Source: Pochonia chlamydosporia 170 (lineage: Eukaryota > Ascomycota > Sordariomycetes > Hypocreales > Clavicipitaceae). Taken from it: DNA of 64,000 nucleotides. Numbering within the stretch: position 1 is the stretch's first letter; every line of letters begins with the position of its first letter. A model generated the notes under the pieces. That model was not told the origin of the DNA, did not search any database, and was given only the letters and a program-made list of their open reading frames with translations. Made by a program: the position numbers and the translations under genes. This document shows, in pieces, positions 21,721 to 34,430 of the stretch. The stretch lies in the NCBI RefSeq assembly GCF_001653235.2, contig NC_035795.1, positions 1-64,000 on the forward strand, given 5' to 3'.

Positions 21721-23208
21721 TCTGTTTTCAGATGCCAGGGCTTGCATATATATGCGGAACAGAATTTGCCCATCATTCTATACATAGCAACTACTTTTTT
21801 CTAATTGTATATTTATGTACGATGTTTTGTCCTCGATATTAAGGCCTCCACCAGCCCGTTAAAATTGGACTCTGTGTGTTTAAATGTTGAGCAAAGTAAT
21901 TGTGGCTGCAGCGACCCTGATACACTTTTACAACAACGAATTTAGTAGCATCTTAAAATAACCCTCACATGTCCAGAATTTGGTGATGCTAAATATGTCC
22001 GTCTGGCAACCATTCCCCGTGGTGAGTGAGTGGAGCACTGGCGAGTCCGCTTAAGGCGTAAAGTGGAGCCGCAACCGGCAATGGGCACCGTGAGATCCCG
22101 AGTAAATCGCCGGACAGTGCTAGGCTGGCAACGTTTACGTTCCTTCGAATTTCTCTGCAGGCGGTCTGCTGAGTTACAAAGACATGGTGAAGACACCATA
22201 GAAGTGCGCATGATAGATCTAGAATCCATACCGCGTTTATTGGCTAGATACCCATGTATTACCATCCTACAGTAGACCAGAAGGCACGAAAAAAAAAAAA
22301 CAACATTGGTAGAGTCATGGTGGTGGCACAGATATCACGATGTTTGACAAGATTCGTAGCCAACCACATCCGGCTAAGGGTTGATAATAGCACAAGACCT
22401 ATCCAAACTTCCTGCAACGCAAAGCAGGGGGAAGCAACTTGATTTGTGAGTCCTGCCTAGAAGTCATCACACCATTGAGCGAGCTAAGTTGGCCCAAACC
22501 CCCGTCGAAACGAAAGTGTACTTTGACCGGAGAAATTGCCTCCAGCTGCACTCAGCCTGTCAAAAACCGAACACCCGATGGGCGGATATCAGCTACACTC
22601 CGAATGCGCTGGTCATTTGGCAGCCGATACTGGCCCGTTCGCTACCCACAAATGCCTAACACCAAGCCCATTTGGAAACTGAACTGACGATGGCAGTGTG
22701 TGGGAGAGGCTAGTACAGTATGTAACGTTCCAATCCCAACCGTGTTTTTGCTGGATTGAAAAACCGTTGATTAGCATTCTCACGTCAGCCGGTCTTTACT
22801 ACTGAACCGAGCCAAAAAAAATTGTCCTTCTGCCGAGTTCTTGTACATCTGGGTCTGTATTCTTGGGTAAGCTTGCCCGTATTTGAGCGGTGTACTTCCC
22901 TGCCTCTATCTTCAGCAGACAACTGTCGTCATTTAGTATATATATCTGTCGTGTTGACTTAGAAACCCGTACCTTCTTGTTGTTCCATTTACTCTGTCAC
23001 CAAGAATTGTTCCATACTCAATACGTAAGTTACAACCCTCGTTTTTTTGAAAATTACAGGAGATGAACCAAAGTCTCAGTACTTATGATCTAGGCTAAGC
23101 GAGGAAGTTGAACGTTAAGTGAACAGTTGTCGCAGAATTCCTACAACTGCATTCGTTCAACTATAAGCCCAAGTTTCGATTAAATCAGCCTGACCACATA
23201 TACACAAA
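21721..23208. other. Unassigned DNA
   Basis: Frames at 22030-22275 and 22439-22687 are open for about 80 codons each but match nothing I recognise and show no splice structure. A GT-AG intron-like segment occurs at about 23023-23060, upstream of the small frame at 23209. Confidence 0.3.
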
Positions 23209-23349
23209 ATGGGTATCGGATGGAACCCGATCATTTATGACGACTATGGTATAACGTATGTAGTGGAACTGTGGCTGAACTGGTGGGATGGAAATTGGAA
23301 CAGGGCAGTGAACCAGCACCCGAAAGAGCAGACGGAATATCCAGTGTAA
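23209..23349 (+). CDS. 46-residue tryptophan-rich small ORF
   Basis: ATG in an ACAAAATGG context, TAA at 23347. The product has five Trp residues, including a LWLNWWDGNWN segment, and no signal peptide or membrane helix. A GTAAGT...CAG intron-like segment lies about 150 bp upstream, in what could be the leader. The length is within chance for this DNA, so the call is tentative. It could also be the first exon of a longer gene, although no clear downstream exon was found. Confidence 0.25.
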   Translation: MGIGWNPIIYDDYGITYVVELWLNWWDGNWNRAVNQHPKEQTEYPV

Positions 23350-23608
23350 ATTAATTCTTCTGGATGTTACGTGAAGGCAATATATCTTTCATTGTCGCGC
23401 AGGCAGTCAGTTGATATACCTAGTACCGTTCACTGTCCTTCGTATCTAGCAGCACACAATCATTAACGCCTTGAAACACTACTGCGCTTCCGGTAATAGC
23501 CTAATTGTGCCTAAACTCCGCATCTAGGCTGCATATTCTATTGACAGGGCCAGATTCATGCGACACACACACAAAAGAAAGGCTGTCTCGCCTTAGACAG
23601 CAGCGATG

Positions 23609-23960
23609 CTACAAGCACCCAGAGCAGCCATCCACGGCCGGCCGAGTATACGACAGAAGGTGAAGTTGTAAAGTTATAACCAAATGGTGACGTTCATGCC
23701 TAGTCCATACGTGGTAGTAATGACTATCAGAGCCTTGACGGAAGCGTCGCGTGTCAATGTCACCATCGCGGTGCATTGAGCTGACAGCTTCTGCAGCCTT
23801 CGCCTCATGAAGTTGGACCACCGTATCTGCAATTCTATTGATAGCGGTTGAATTGAGAGCGCTTGAACCGTTTACGATTCGCTTCACACCGAGGTCAGTT
23901 GCCGAGGTAAATGTTGAACACACCTCAAAAGCGATCTTGGAGCATGCATCAAGGAGGCCT
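23609..23960 (-). CDS. Hypothetical protein, probably partial
   Basis: A minus-strand frame of about 105 codons, extendable upstream to about 23960 in the same frame (a CFYLEGLLDACSKIAFE segment). The middle is alanine-rich and helical with ADTVVQLHEAKAAEAV, and the C-terminus is rich in His and Tyr. No signal peptide, start codon or family could be fixed. It may be the last exon of a gene or a gene relic. Confidence 0.3.
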
Positions 23961-23999
23961 TCCAGGTAAAAACATGCCGCAGTGATTTCGTGGCCATAT

Positions 24000-25643
24000 C
24001 AACTTCCTGCATCCAACCTCAACTGGCATCAACACACCTCGTGTTGTCACGTTATGCGGTTCCAATTATCTATGATTATCACATGAGAGACACGGCACTC
24101 GATAGCCTGAATTGTGTATTCATGATGTCGTTGCTTTCACCAAATTGTTTCTGTTGTCCTCCAAATACAAAATATCTTCCTTTCGTCCGAGCCTTTTACA
24201 CTTCATAATTGCCTTTTCCGGTCAGCTTTCTTTCATGATAACCGACGTGATGATGTCAACTGCTCTAAGTCCGCTAGTAGAGTCGACCGGGGGCAACGTT
24301 ATCCGACAAGGTCCCACGGCTTTTGAAATTCGGCGTTTGAGTACAGGGATCTGCTTTGGTTGAACTGGCTAGGATCTTCTGTTACTTCTCCACGGTATTT
24401 TTGTCCATCGCGTTTGATGAGGCAAATATCAGCAAAAAGCAATTCACTGGTGGTGAAAGGATTCCTGTTGGAAGCGCAAGGCTTCTATTCGGGTGATAAT
24501 TATCACGCGGTTTGGGGTACTCGTAACTGGTTGATTGATGCTTGTTGAATTCATCTAGCTATGGATGGCGTACGCCTGTGTTGGTGTTGAGGCCTGCTCG
24601 CGTGAGGTCTGTTTCAGCCGCTGTTTGAAGCCATTCGCAGGCTACTGGCTCCGCCGCCAAAGACGGCGGTGGAAGCAACAATTCCCGTCTCCAGTATAAT
24701 ACGTCGCCAGGTATTCTAACGTACACCGTGCGAGTAAGATGTATTATGGGTGATCTGAAGCCTGCTGCTTATATGAACCACACTGTACTTGAACAATTTT
24801 ACACATCGCGGAAAGTATGTTGTGGCACATTGCCAATTTGCTGGATGTCAGTCCGTGACCACCGCACAACCCGACATTTTGCCTTGCAATATTTGCAGAA
24901 TTAATAAAAGGAACCGGGATTGTGCTCCGCCACTCTTGACCCATAAATACCCTGCCACGTGGACAAAGAGCTGGGGATGATGAACATCGGAAAATTGGCG
25001 CACCCGTAGCGGCCAATAGACCCAGACGCCCAAGTTCGTATGGGGCGTCATGATAAGAAAGTGCGACCAAACACCGACAAGGGAACGACGGCATAATATC
25101 AGGCACTATTAACGTGGTCTAGGCATTAGCGTCTTCCGTATAATTGCGATTCAACGGTGAGACTCAAGAGGCATACATCATAGTGAGACCATAAATGTCG
25201 AGCCCATGATTGTGTCTTTGCTGAAGACCGTGCTAATTGTACTGTGCTCAAAGGAGCCGTGTACGTAGTTGCTGCCAAGACATGTAGGAGATCCATATGT
25301 GTATATTATTATTGTGTGGCCCACGAAGTGTTTTTGTTTGGGGATGTTCGGTCTCCTACGTCTTCTTCTCGGTTTCTTCGCTGGACTTTTCGTGAGGTCT
25401 GCAGTTCATTTCCACCCCGTTGCCAACATCAGCGGACATGGGCGGCTTACCCATTATTCTTTATGGCTATGATATGTCCATAGTCACACAACGCATCATG
25501 TGGTATTTGTTTCTGAGAAGTATACCATTCAAGAAATGTGTATGTAGTTTCTCACAACCCGACGGTCAACCTCCCGCCGATGTGGCAATGTGAATAGTAA
25601 CCAATGACGAATTGACAACGCGTGTTAGATCCAACCGCCAGTC
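24000..25643. other. Unassigned DNA with dispersed repeat
   Basis: Short shifting frames only. The repeat at 24815-25140 is listed separately. Exon 1 of the GST-like gene would be expected here but was not found. Confidence 0.35.
24815..25140 (+). repeat. Dispersed repeat, copy 3 (partial)
   Basis: Matches 17690-18035 in the same orientation, with many substitutions and small gaps. Confidence 0.65.
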
Positions 25644-26531
25644 ATGCCTCAACCTGATATCGGCAGTTTGGGCGTATGCTACAGACGAGTACCGGTTCTC
25701 GCTATCGGCAGGGATATTTACTTGGATAGCCGCCTACAAATAGCCAAACTGGAGTTGCTATACTCGGACATCCCGCCCCTGGGTGCCAATGACCCTAGCG
25801 GCCGAGCAGTGCAGGCAATTCTATCCAGATATATCAATGATGGGGGAGTGTTTGCAGCCGCGGTGCATCTGTTGCCATCTACTACCCCAGGGCTACTAAA
25901 TGTAGATGTACTGCGTGACAGGTTCCATTTATTGGGGTTTGATATACGGGAGTCGATTGTACGGAATCGACCCAACGCATTGATCCAGTTGGAGGCGACC
26001 TTTGATTTCATCGAATCAACATTGCTATCCAATGATAGGAAATGGATTTTGGAAACCGAAACACCTGGACTAGCCGACCTGGAAGCTATTTGGCCTATTG
26101 CTTGGATAATAGGCATTCGGGGAGCTCTACCATCTGAAAAGTTCTCTCCAGCCATCTTTCCAAACGTGTATAGTTGGGTGGCACGGTTTAACAAGGCAGT
26201 AGCTGAGGCGCGCAACCGCATAGGCGAGCCGGAGGAGATCTCTGGCTCTGAAGCAGCAGCTCTGATCCGAAAGTCAACATTCTTCGAAGGCGAGGATGTC
26301 ATTAAGCAGGACCTCCGTGTCAGCGAGGAAGTAATTCATAAGGGGGATATGATGACGATTGGGCCATCTGATTACGGTAGGACGCACAGAGAAAACGGGC
26401 CGCTGCTGAGCATGAACAGTTTGGAGGTGGTGATTGAGGCAGTTGAACAGAATCCCCCGTTGAGAATACATGCTCCAAGACACGGTTTCGTTGTTCAGAG
26501 AAAGGAAGCTCAGGAATTAGCAAAGCTATAG
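25644..26531 (+). CDS. Glutathione S-transferase-like protein, 5' end missing
   Basis: A 295-residue open frame. It begins inside a thioredoxin-like GST N-terminal domain: PDIGSLGVCYRRVPVLAIGRD near residues 4-24 includes the cis-Pro after Val that binds glutathione. An all-helical C-terminal domain follows (LADLEAIWPIAWII near residue 145), with a longer C-terminal extension as in fungal GST-fold proteins that carry an added DUF7962-type domain. The first 35-40 residues of the fold, with the catalytic residue, are absent. A CCAG directly before the ATG looks like a splice acceptor, so an upstream exon once existed, but none is visible in the 500 bp before it. Either exon 1 is lost or far upstream. 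A detoxification role is inferred from the fold only. Confidence 0.65.
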   Translation: MPQPDIGSLGVCYRRVPVLAIGRDIYLDSRLQIAKLELLYSDIPPLGANDPSGRAVQAILSRYINDGGVFAAAVHLLPSTTPGLLNVDVLRDRFHLLGFDIRESIVRNRPNALIQLEATFDFIESTLLSNDRKWILETETPGLADLEAIWPIAWIIGIRGALPSEKFSPAIFPNVYSWVARFNKAVAEARNRIGEPEEISGSEAAALIRKSTFFEGEDVIKQDLRVSEEVIHKGDMMTIGPSDYGRTHRENGPLLSMNSLEVVIEAVEQNPPLRIHAPRHGFVVQRKEAQELAKL

Positions 26532-27637
26532 ACTAAATAACGTTGCAGCAATGAAAATTTGAAGTTTAGATCTATCTACCGACGAGCCAGGTGGATTCAT
26601 GAGCGCCCTATTCACAACACTCCTACACGCCCAAGCTTCGCGTTTAGCTTGTGTCAATCTAGCGGTAGAACCAGAACGTAGACTTAAGAGGTTGTCCTTC
26701 GCAAGTTTAAGTAGGGCTAAACTGGTGGGGTGTTTAACGTTAAGCCTGGCGCAAGGTGGTCTGTAGGAGATCTACAAAGTCGCTAGTATTTAGAACTAGC
26801 ATTAAATTTTAAGCTGTGTGTAAGTACTAAGGACCTGGCAATCCAAGTAAAGTAATATAATACGTAATAGCAAAGAGTAGAGAAACACTTAAGGGACTGG
26901 CAGCTTCCAAGAAACCCAGGCTTACCATATTTTTAGAGCTCTAGGTTGGGGCTTCTTATCAGCTAAATCTGGGTGTAACTACTAATAGTAGCTCTAAGTA
27001 CCTAAGCTGAAAGGGATAACAAACTTTGCAACACTCACTATATAGAACAAATTATTACCAAACGTAAGTTTCTAGCAATAATATTTATTAATAATATACT
27101 AGCCTAGTAAATGCTACTTTTACACAAATACTAGCGCGATTATTAATAATTAACTAGCTTACTAATAGTATGGTATATTGTCTTTACTACCCTATATGCT
27201 AATAGTGAAAATCTACCTGGTTCTATAGCCTATGAGCTATAGTGCGATAAGTATTTCTTAACGTGGCGGTTCTCATTTCGGCGCAACGGCCTTAACCAAA
27301 ACACCTTGTTAGATGGCCACTTTATTTGTACACAACGCCTCGTATCATGTGGCGGTTGTCACCGCGTCATGTATAAGTGCAGGCCGCCAGGAAAGGTTGC
27401 GTTGTTGTGACCGATAAAATGGAGGCGAAGGATGTAAACCTTTGGCTCTGGGTATCAAATGTTGCCGTGCGTCACGCTGTGGAAGCCATTTTGTTCTTTC
27501 GCTAACGGGCTCTGGCAGCCTTGTTTCCTAGCAGCCAACACGATGGATAAGTCCCTGCACATAGATGTGGGCCACCCCCCCATATGGGCCGCCTAAAAAT
27601 ATCCACAGACCAAACCCAACTTCTATTTTATCATAGT
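26532..27637. other. Intergenic, mixed composition
   Basis: 26550-27240 is AT-rich with mild RIP signs. 27250-27640 is normal GC with no gene. Confidence 0.4.
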
Positions 27638-28090
27638 TTATTCGCCTAGAACTACGATACAGTTTTCTTCATTTTCAGATACTTCTGGCTCTTCTTCATC
27701 TCCTTTATTATTTTCAGCAACATCAATTTCCTCTTGTGCGCGCTGTATTGCTTTAATATCCGCCAACCTCGAATTTGGGCTAGTTTTGACCCTCTTTCTT
27801 CGCTTCGGTCTGGCAGCCTCTAGCTGTGCTTCTAGTGCTTGAATCTGCAATTAGGCTTTTGCTAGAAGGCTATCCTTCTTATTAAACCCTTTTGTAATCT
27901 TTCTAAAGAGCAATCGCTTTGCAGGCATATCGCTTTCTAGTAGGCTAAAATGGAGTACTTAAACCTTAAGACCTTTAGACCTCTTAGGAGTAGACCATGC
28001 AATCTGTGATGTCTCTGATATCTAAGATTTGCAAGATAAAGGAGTTCTTAATTAATTAGTAGTTTTTTGCGCGTTATTCTTACTCTTATT
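27638..28090 (-). pseudogene. Pogo-type transposase C-terminal fragment
   Basis: A minus-strand frame with RIP-type stops in its upstream part. It shows a STPKRSK segment, then FRKITKGFNKKDSLLAKA, a QIQALEAQLEA helix and a PKRRKRVKTSPNSRLADI basic segment ending in an acidic tail. This is the usual C-terminus after the DDE domain in fungal pogo transposases. The catalytic part is not found upstream. Confidence 0.65.
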
Positions 28091-28972
28091 ACTATTCTCT
28101 AGCAGGAGATAGCTTAAAAGAGGCTTTACAACTAATACTAGCTAGAGACCGCTTGCTTTCTAATTACCCTTAATATTTAATGTAGATAATGCCTATCTCT
28201 GAGCTTTCTAGTAGCAGATAAGAAAGTTTTGCTTGCTAATTAGGCTTAAATTAGTTAAGAGGCTTAGAAATCTAACCTCTTTGCGGTAGAAGTGCTTAAG
28301 AGGTGAGAAGATAGATAGATTAAGAGGTTATAGGACATGTGAGGTATAAGGGTAGAGGTAAAGTAGATAAATCTTATGCTAATAGCATAGGTACATAAAA
28401 TTAACTAACTTATAGCTTTTATGCCTATCTAAAACTAATAATCTTTGCTCCGAAGGGTCGAATGGTGGGTGGTGAAGGCCCCTTGACCCCGTTAGTCTAA
28501 ATTGAATACAACGCCACCGCCACCTTGTGGCTCAGGCACGAGGCCCGGATTAATAATTATTGCGTCGCCAAAAGTTACTGGCAAGGATGTTGCGCATCTT
28601 ACACTTTATGTTATTGGCTATATTCTCTAGGGATGCACCGCTTTTTTCCCTAATGCCTTTAGCTGGCGATTTACTCTGTGCACAAACCACTTTAATGCAT
28701 TTTTAAGTTAATTTTGCATCTTTTGCAAGAAATTTAAATTCTAAAAGAGACTAAAAATGTCTAAAAAGCAGTTAAAATAGTTTATTATACACAGTTAAGT
28801 CTGTTATTTTACCAAACTTTAGTGTATCACCTAAAGTGTTGTGCTATATAAAGAAAGATCTATCGTACCTTTACCACGATTTTCCACCAATTATCGCTGG
28901 TTTTCGCTGAGTTGTTGTTCTTACCCGCACCCTCAATGCTCATCCGATATTCGACAGCTTCAGCCTAGATTT

Positions 28973-28993
28973 CCGAGGCCAGCAGGGCCTCGG
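28973..28993. repeat. Perfect hairpin (8-bp stem)
   Basis: CCGAGGCC and GGCCTCGG arms separated by a 5-nt loop. Confidence 0.7.
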
Positions 28994-29059
28994 CCATTAG
29001 TTGTCAGTATAGCGGATCCCAGCAACCTCTGCCTTCCCCAGCTATCCGACATAGCCATG

Positions 29060-29082
29060 CCTACCGTGACCTCCACGGTAGG
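29060..29082. repeat. Perfect hairpin (9-bp stem)
   Basis: CCTACCGTG and CACGGTAGG arms separated by a 5-nt loop. Confidence 0.7.
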
Positions 29083-29634
29083 GCTTTACGCAAGCTCGGC
29101 CATTCTGGCCATCGCTCATAGATTTGCCTGGGTTCCCAGTTCTTCCGCGAACATTCACGCCAGGCCTTTCATTTCAAGAGTAGCCCAAGGTGCTCTCTGG
29201 AGCTGCGCGTCCACTGAGGTCTAGCTCCTACAGTGGATTTGCCCGACACCAGCACCAACCTAACACTCCACTAACAGTAGCAGATGAGCCAAAAAGGTTG
29301 TCGAGGGGAAGTTGTGCCCTTTTTGGAGTTTCTCCACCGGGCGTAATAAAAGCAAGCAAGCATATAACGAAAGATATGTAGTTAACTGGACATTTGACCT
29401 TCTTTCTTTATTGACCGTGGGCGGTTAGTCGGAGAATAATACATTTTCGTTCCCTCTTTGGGCACCGACTGGCCCCATAGTGATTGAAGTGAAGTAAACT
29501 AAATCAAGGGAATATGGGGCATAGTAAGGATCGTGGGCTTGGCACACGGCTCCGAAAGGACGCACTAGACGCGCTTCTAGGGGAAGGCTAGAAGTTACAT
29601 ATGATACTAAATAGACGTGGTCCCATCAAATGCA

Positions 29635-32600
29635 TTAATACAGGCCCCAGTCAACATCCTGACCCTTGACGGTTCCTTTGCAACTCATGCTGCCCTTGGC
29701 ACCGACCCTGCCAGATGAGCCAAACTTGTTTATGGAATCATTGATAAGATCGATTATATCCTGCCCGCCAACGTGGAAGTCGATATTGCCGTTTTTACCG
29801 TTGCCCTGGACGCCGAATTTGCACTCGCCGTATTCCTCAATCTGATGCTGGTTGCCGACGGCATTCTCAATCTCGTGGTCAGTAGGGTCAGAACGGTCCT
29901 GTATCTTCTTGATGAGCGCCAGACAGTCGGAAACTGGCGGGGAGGCGCCGCTTGTCTGGTCCACAAACGTCGAGGCACCGCAGAAGTCGTCATTCTTGGG
30001 TACTGCGCAAGGGTAGCCTGGTGCACTGGTGTCGGGTCCGTCTCCGTTGCCGATCCATGCCTTGTAGGCCATGGCTGGACTGCAAACTGGCATTCGGATG
30101 AAGCCCGGTGCTGTGACGTCCACGCCGGTGAAACTGGCCAACGTATTAGGGTCCGGCGATGTGTTGGTGTTCTGGCCACCGTTTGCTTTGTACGTTCTGA
30201 CAGATCTATATATTTATATGCATCGGACATTAGTCAATTTTTGGTTACACCGTTGGGGTGAGATGATTCAATGTCAAGTGTTGGAGACTCAGAAACCCAC
30301 CCAGTTACTAGATCAGACAGCGTAATCTGTCCAAACGACGAGCCATCCAGCCACTCTATGCCCGGAGGGGCCGAGAACTTGTTGTCTTTGCATTCATCTG
30401 CACATCCCGTGCACGGCTTGACACAAGATTTTGCATCACCCTTTGGACTAGCAAGGTAGTACAGCTTGTCGTCAACGCAGTGCCATGTTCGGTGCATCGT
30501 GTCCGAAGCCATATACCCGCCAATGGGGTCATTCACGCCACAATTAAAACCCGAGTCAATAATGAAGGGGGATGTTCCAGAAACGGCCCAAATGGCAGGG
30601 ATAGCATAAGCAAAGAATGCTTTCCCAATGGCGGCTTTCAAGGCGGCGTTGCTTGGGGAAGCTGGCGCTCCACGGCCCTTCCCCTGAATGAACTTCCCAT
30701 CGGATATGAGAGACGTCAGTAGGCCAATACTTGTATCCGAGCCATTGAACAAATTGTGCACCGAGGCTTCGGCGAGGTTAGCCCAGGCGTCAAGAGCTTG
30801 GCCCATGTAGTGCGAGAATTCAGCCTGCTTCTTGGGAGACCAGGAATCACTGAGGCGAGGTGGTTTCAACAGTCAAGTTAGCCACGTTTGAGAGCTGCCT
30901 GCGGCCGTGAAGAGTATGGAATATGGGAGGTGTCATGTGGCAAGTGGGTGGTTGTTAGCTTACGCGTTATTCGTACTCAACATGTCCTTTGCGATGGTGG
31001 TGCTTTGCCCAATGAGGGTCATGGTAGTATCCTTTAGTGTAGCCCCAGCAGCATCATTCTTTATAAAGTAAGGTAGTTTCGACAAGTCTTGGAAAGTAAA
31101 AAACAAATTTGTCTGTTAGTATCCATGGACAAAGAGTACCACCAGAGAAGACTACTACTACTGACAAGAATTGAAGAATGGCCCAGCGGCTAGGCCAGCG
31201 CCGAGGGTAATGAGATCGATTAAGAGCAGAAGCCACCTATTATCTTCCGGCTCGGGTACTGGCGCAAACTTGTTCTCGAAATTGGGAAGCGCGTTGTTGA
31301 TGTATAGGGCAGCCTCTTCAGTCACGGCTTGACGAAAGTCATCGTACATCTGCAAAAGGCCAATTTTGAACCGCCTGGTTAGTAGCCGGACAGCGGTAAC
31401 AAGTGAGTCGACAAGAGAGAAGAGAGAGGTTGGCTCCTGAACATCAAACAGCCAGCAAAATACAATACCAAGGACGCTTGCTTAGCTTACCCCATGAATT
31501 TCGACAAAAGAATTGAAGATTTCGTAACCTGCTGGGCCGGTGCCTGATCCAACAAAGTCGGTGCATTCCTTTGGCTCATCACAGTGATTTTGGCTCACCA
31601 CCGTCTCGCAACGGACGGTTTGCGGGCCGTGCAATATGTTGACGACGGCTGTGCTGAATGGCTTGTCCGACTTACCTTGGTAGGAGGTTTTCCATATATC
31701 GATCACATCCTTCCAGGCGTCGGGGCAATCTAACCCGCTCCACCGCTCCGAGGGTGTGAAGTCGTCATTATCCTCCACATATCGGTCTGTACAAGTCAGA
31801 CTTGTCCAATTCCCATGTCGGTCTCCTTTCTGATATGGGTCCAACCCAGAGTTCAGGTCCTCCTTGAAGGTGACCCAATTGCTCGTGCCCGACTCGTTCG
31901 GGACGTCGTTGTAGTCTTCCAAGTCGATTGCCCAGTTGGTTGTGCCCCCCATATTAAGCGACTTGTAAATCTGGGTTCGCGTGGAGAGGACTTCGGGACT
32001 CATGTAGCTCACCCACTGGGTGTCATCGTAGACGAGGATATTACTGTTGCTGGGTCCATCTAGGTAGTTTTGGTTCACTCGGCTTGAGTCCTTGAGGATT
32101 TCCTTGATTTCAGCATCTGCAATATAGCCGGCCGTGTTGGTGCATCGACCCTTTTTGGCGCCAGAGTTGAGGGGACCTCCGGTGTAGAAGCAATCCGGGC
32201 CGTAACAGTCAGCTTGGGCCATGCCAAAGGACCGTCCATAGCTAGTCACACCAACAACAATTTTGTTCGAGGGGACGCCTGCCTTGGTGATCATGACAAG
32301 AGAATTGATCGTCTCAGTCAAGTTGACACCGCTCCGAAGACACATGCCCGAGGGGCAGCCGACCTGTGACCATTGGTTCTGGGAGTCCCACTGACCATGA
32401 AGATCATAGGTCATGAAAACGATGTAATCCACGATCAAGCTAATAATCTGAATGGGATACCCCTTCAAGTACCAATATGACGCAGGGGCCGCAATGGAGA
32501 GTGATTTGCCGGCAAGCAAGTTCTTGAGAATCACCAAAAAGTAAAAGTAATCCATTCCCTCTTCCTTGGGAGCCGGAGGGATATTGGGGATGTCCGGGGC

Positions 32601-34392
32601 GGACGGATATTCCCAGTCGATATCAACGCCGTCCAAGTTGTGTTTCTTAATAAAGTTTGCGATATTAGTGGCCAAAGTCAAACGGTTAGCGGGTTTTACA
32701 CCTTCACGGAAGATTGTGTAGGTGTCCGGGCTTGTTGAGAAATCCCATCCGCCAAAGGACAAGATTCTCTTGGCCCCTGAAATGCGCTTAAAGTTCTCAA
32801 ACTCATATGTAGTTTCGGCGTTTCCGGTATTAATTTGATAGTCTTGCGTAATCATTCCAAAGCCAAAGTGTACGTGCGTATACTGGGAGCCATCAATCTG
32901 TAGTGCATCCTGATAGAGGCACTCGCGACTACTAAAGCTATAGCCTTCAAAGTAGCCAATCTTTCGAAACACGGCCGGTGGATCGCCACGAACAATACTG
33001 GTGCCGCAGTTTGAAATACACCCGTTTGTGCCAGGCTTGGCTGTTCCAGGAGTCCCCGTGCTAGTATCCACGCAGAACTCTTGCGTGGTGCCGCACTGGC
33101 ATACGATAGATCAGGTTAGCATAGACATCCATCCCATTCAAAAAAATTCAAATACAACTCACCTGACCCCAAACATCGCAGCAAGCATGTAACGGACAAG
33201 GGTTAAGTTTGGAAATATCAGTTCCGGCTGCTGGAGCTTGAGTGCCCGGCACTTGTGGGCCACAGACAGCGTTTGCCATAGGGTTAGGCATTGGTGGTGT
33301 TCCCGTGCTTAAACATATGTTGATTTTGTCCCAGACGTTTGTGCATCCGTTCCAACCCCAAGTATTCTTATTGAAACTGTCAAGCTCATCAATTGTGATA
33401 CCATTGGCAGTTGCGATGCTCCAGCAGTTATCACTTCCGTGGACCGTATACACATGACAAGACCCATCCGCGTTGGGCTTTGGCCTGGAGTCATCCCGAT
33501 CTGAGACCCGGGAGATTCTAGACTTCAAGTCTGATGTGGAGTTACTGCCACGATTCCCAGGCACCGTGCCGTTGGTTGCCCTCACAAGCGGAGTAATGAA
33601 GTAAGCTGGGCCAGTGAAACTGCTAGATTCATCCAAGGAGATACAGTCGGCCTTGGCCCAGCTCTTCATCGTATTTTGTATTGGAGTAAAAGTGCCATTG
33701 CCGGTGGCCATAATTCCGAATATGTGGTCGCGGCCTGGCTCACACGCTTGCATGGTGATGCTAGAGGCAGAAAGGTTTGAAGATAGCAATGTATCTTCTA
33801 GAGCCTTGAGTGCGAAGGATCCTATGCCCTCACTCTGTAACCCCTTTCCGATATAGAGGCCAACAGCTGTCTGGCCAAACTGGGCAAACAGCAGAGTAGT
33901 TTTATTTCTGTGACCATTTCCACCGGCGAGGTATTGACGTAACTGTCTGGTCAAGACAATGAGAGCACCACCAGTAGCAGTAGACTGCCCAGTGAACTTT
34001 CCGATCGACCATCCAATCTCATAAGTAGCGTTATGTGCGGACTCGACAGGGCTTGTTACAGAGGAATTGGGGATATTAGCCCAATCGGAGCCGTACGAAG
34101 TACAAGAATAGATGCGATGAAGTGTGTTTGCATCGTCAACCACGTCGTGGATACTAAATCCGTAGAACAAAGTTTCCTGGCATGACTGGAATTGGTCAAA
34201 GTTGTGATAGGCAGACCAGTTCGCGGGATTTGGTCCGGAAATGATACAGCGCTCTGGACAGGCATTTCTACCAGCGTAGCTCGGGCTAACAGGATGCCGG
34301 AGAGTCGCCTGCGCCGAAACTATCTCAAAATTGGTAGGTAGCAAGTGACCGAGGCCTACTAGGCTAACCGACATTAGCCAGGAGGGGGCCAT
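29635..34392 (-). CDS. Killer-toxin-like modular chitinase (LysM, hevein, GH18, Hce2)
   Basis: Six exons read right to left: 34392-33163, 33095-31491, 31349-31166, 31087-30964, 30849 to about 30250, and about 30187 to 29635. The first four introns have GT-AG ends and join in phase; the last boundary is approximate. The product is about 1430 residues. It has a signal peptide, a long N-terminal region, a LysM near residues 310-360, a hevein-type chitin-binding segment spanning intron 1, and a GH18 catalytic domain with DGVDIDWE (the DxxDxDxE motif) near 32610. A long C-terminal part ends in a Cys-containing Hce2 (Ecp2-like) domain in the last exon. In other fungi this group resembles the alpha/beta subunit of yeast killer toxins and acts outside the cell on chitin. 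All frames are open with no RIP signs, so it looks functional. The next gene leftward on the same strand direction encodes a DUF7136-type protein. Confidence 0.88.
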
Positions 34393-34430
34393 CGATGCTG
34401 GGCAGCTAGCTGCTACTACGTAGCATCGGG
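34393..34430. promoter_or_regulatory. Inverted repeat just upstream of the chitinase start
   Basis: CGATGCT and AGCATCG arms enclose the palindrome GCAGCTAGCTGC, directly before the start codon. It would fold in the 5' leader if transcribed. Any role is unproven. Confidence 0.4.

Larger units (their letters stand above)
28091..29634. other. Intergenic, RIP-mutated then normal DNA
   Basis: 28091-28440 is AT-rich. 28841-29224 is open for 127 codons on the plus strand, but the product is low-complexity and unrecognised. Two perfect hairpins lie at 28973-28993 and 29060-29082. Confidence 0.4.

Noticed and set aside
21942..22265. 107-codon minus-strand ORF
   Set aside because: Overlaps another open frame on the plus strand; neither shows family similarity, splice signals or a start context.
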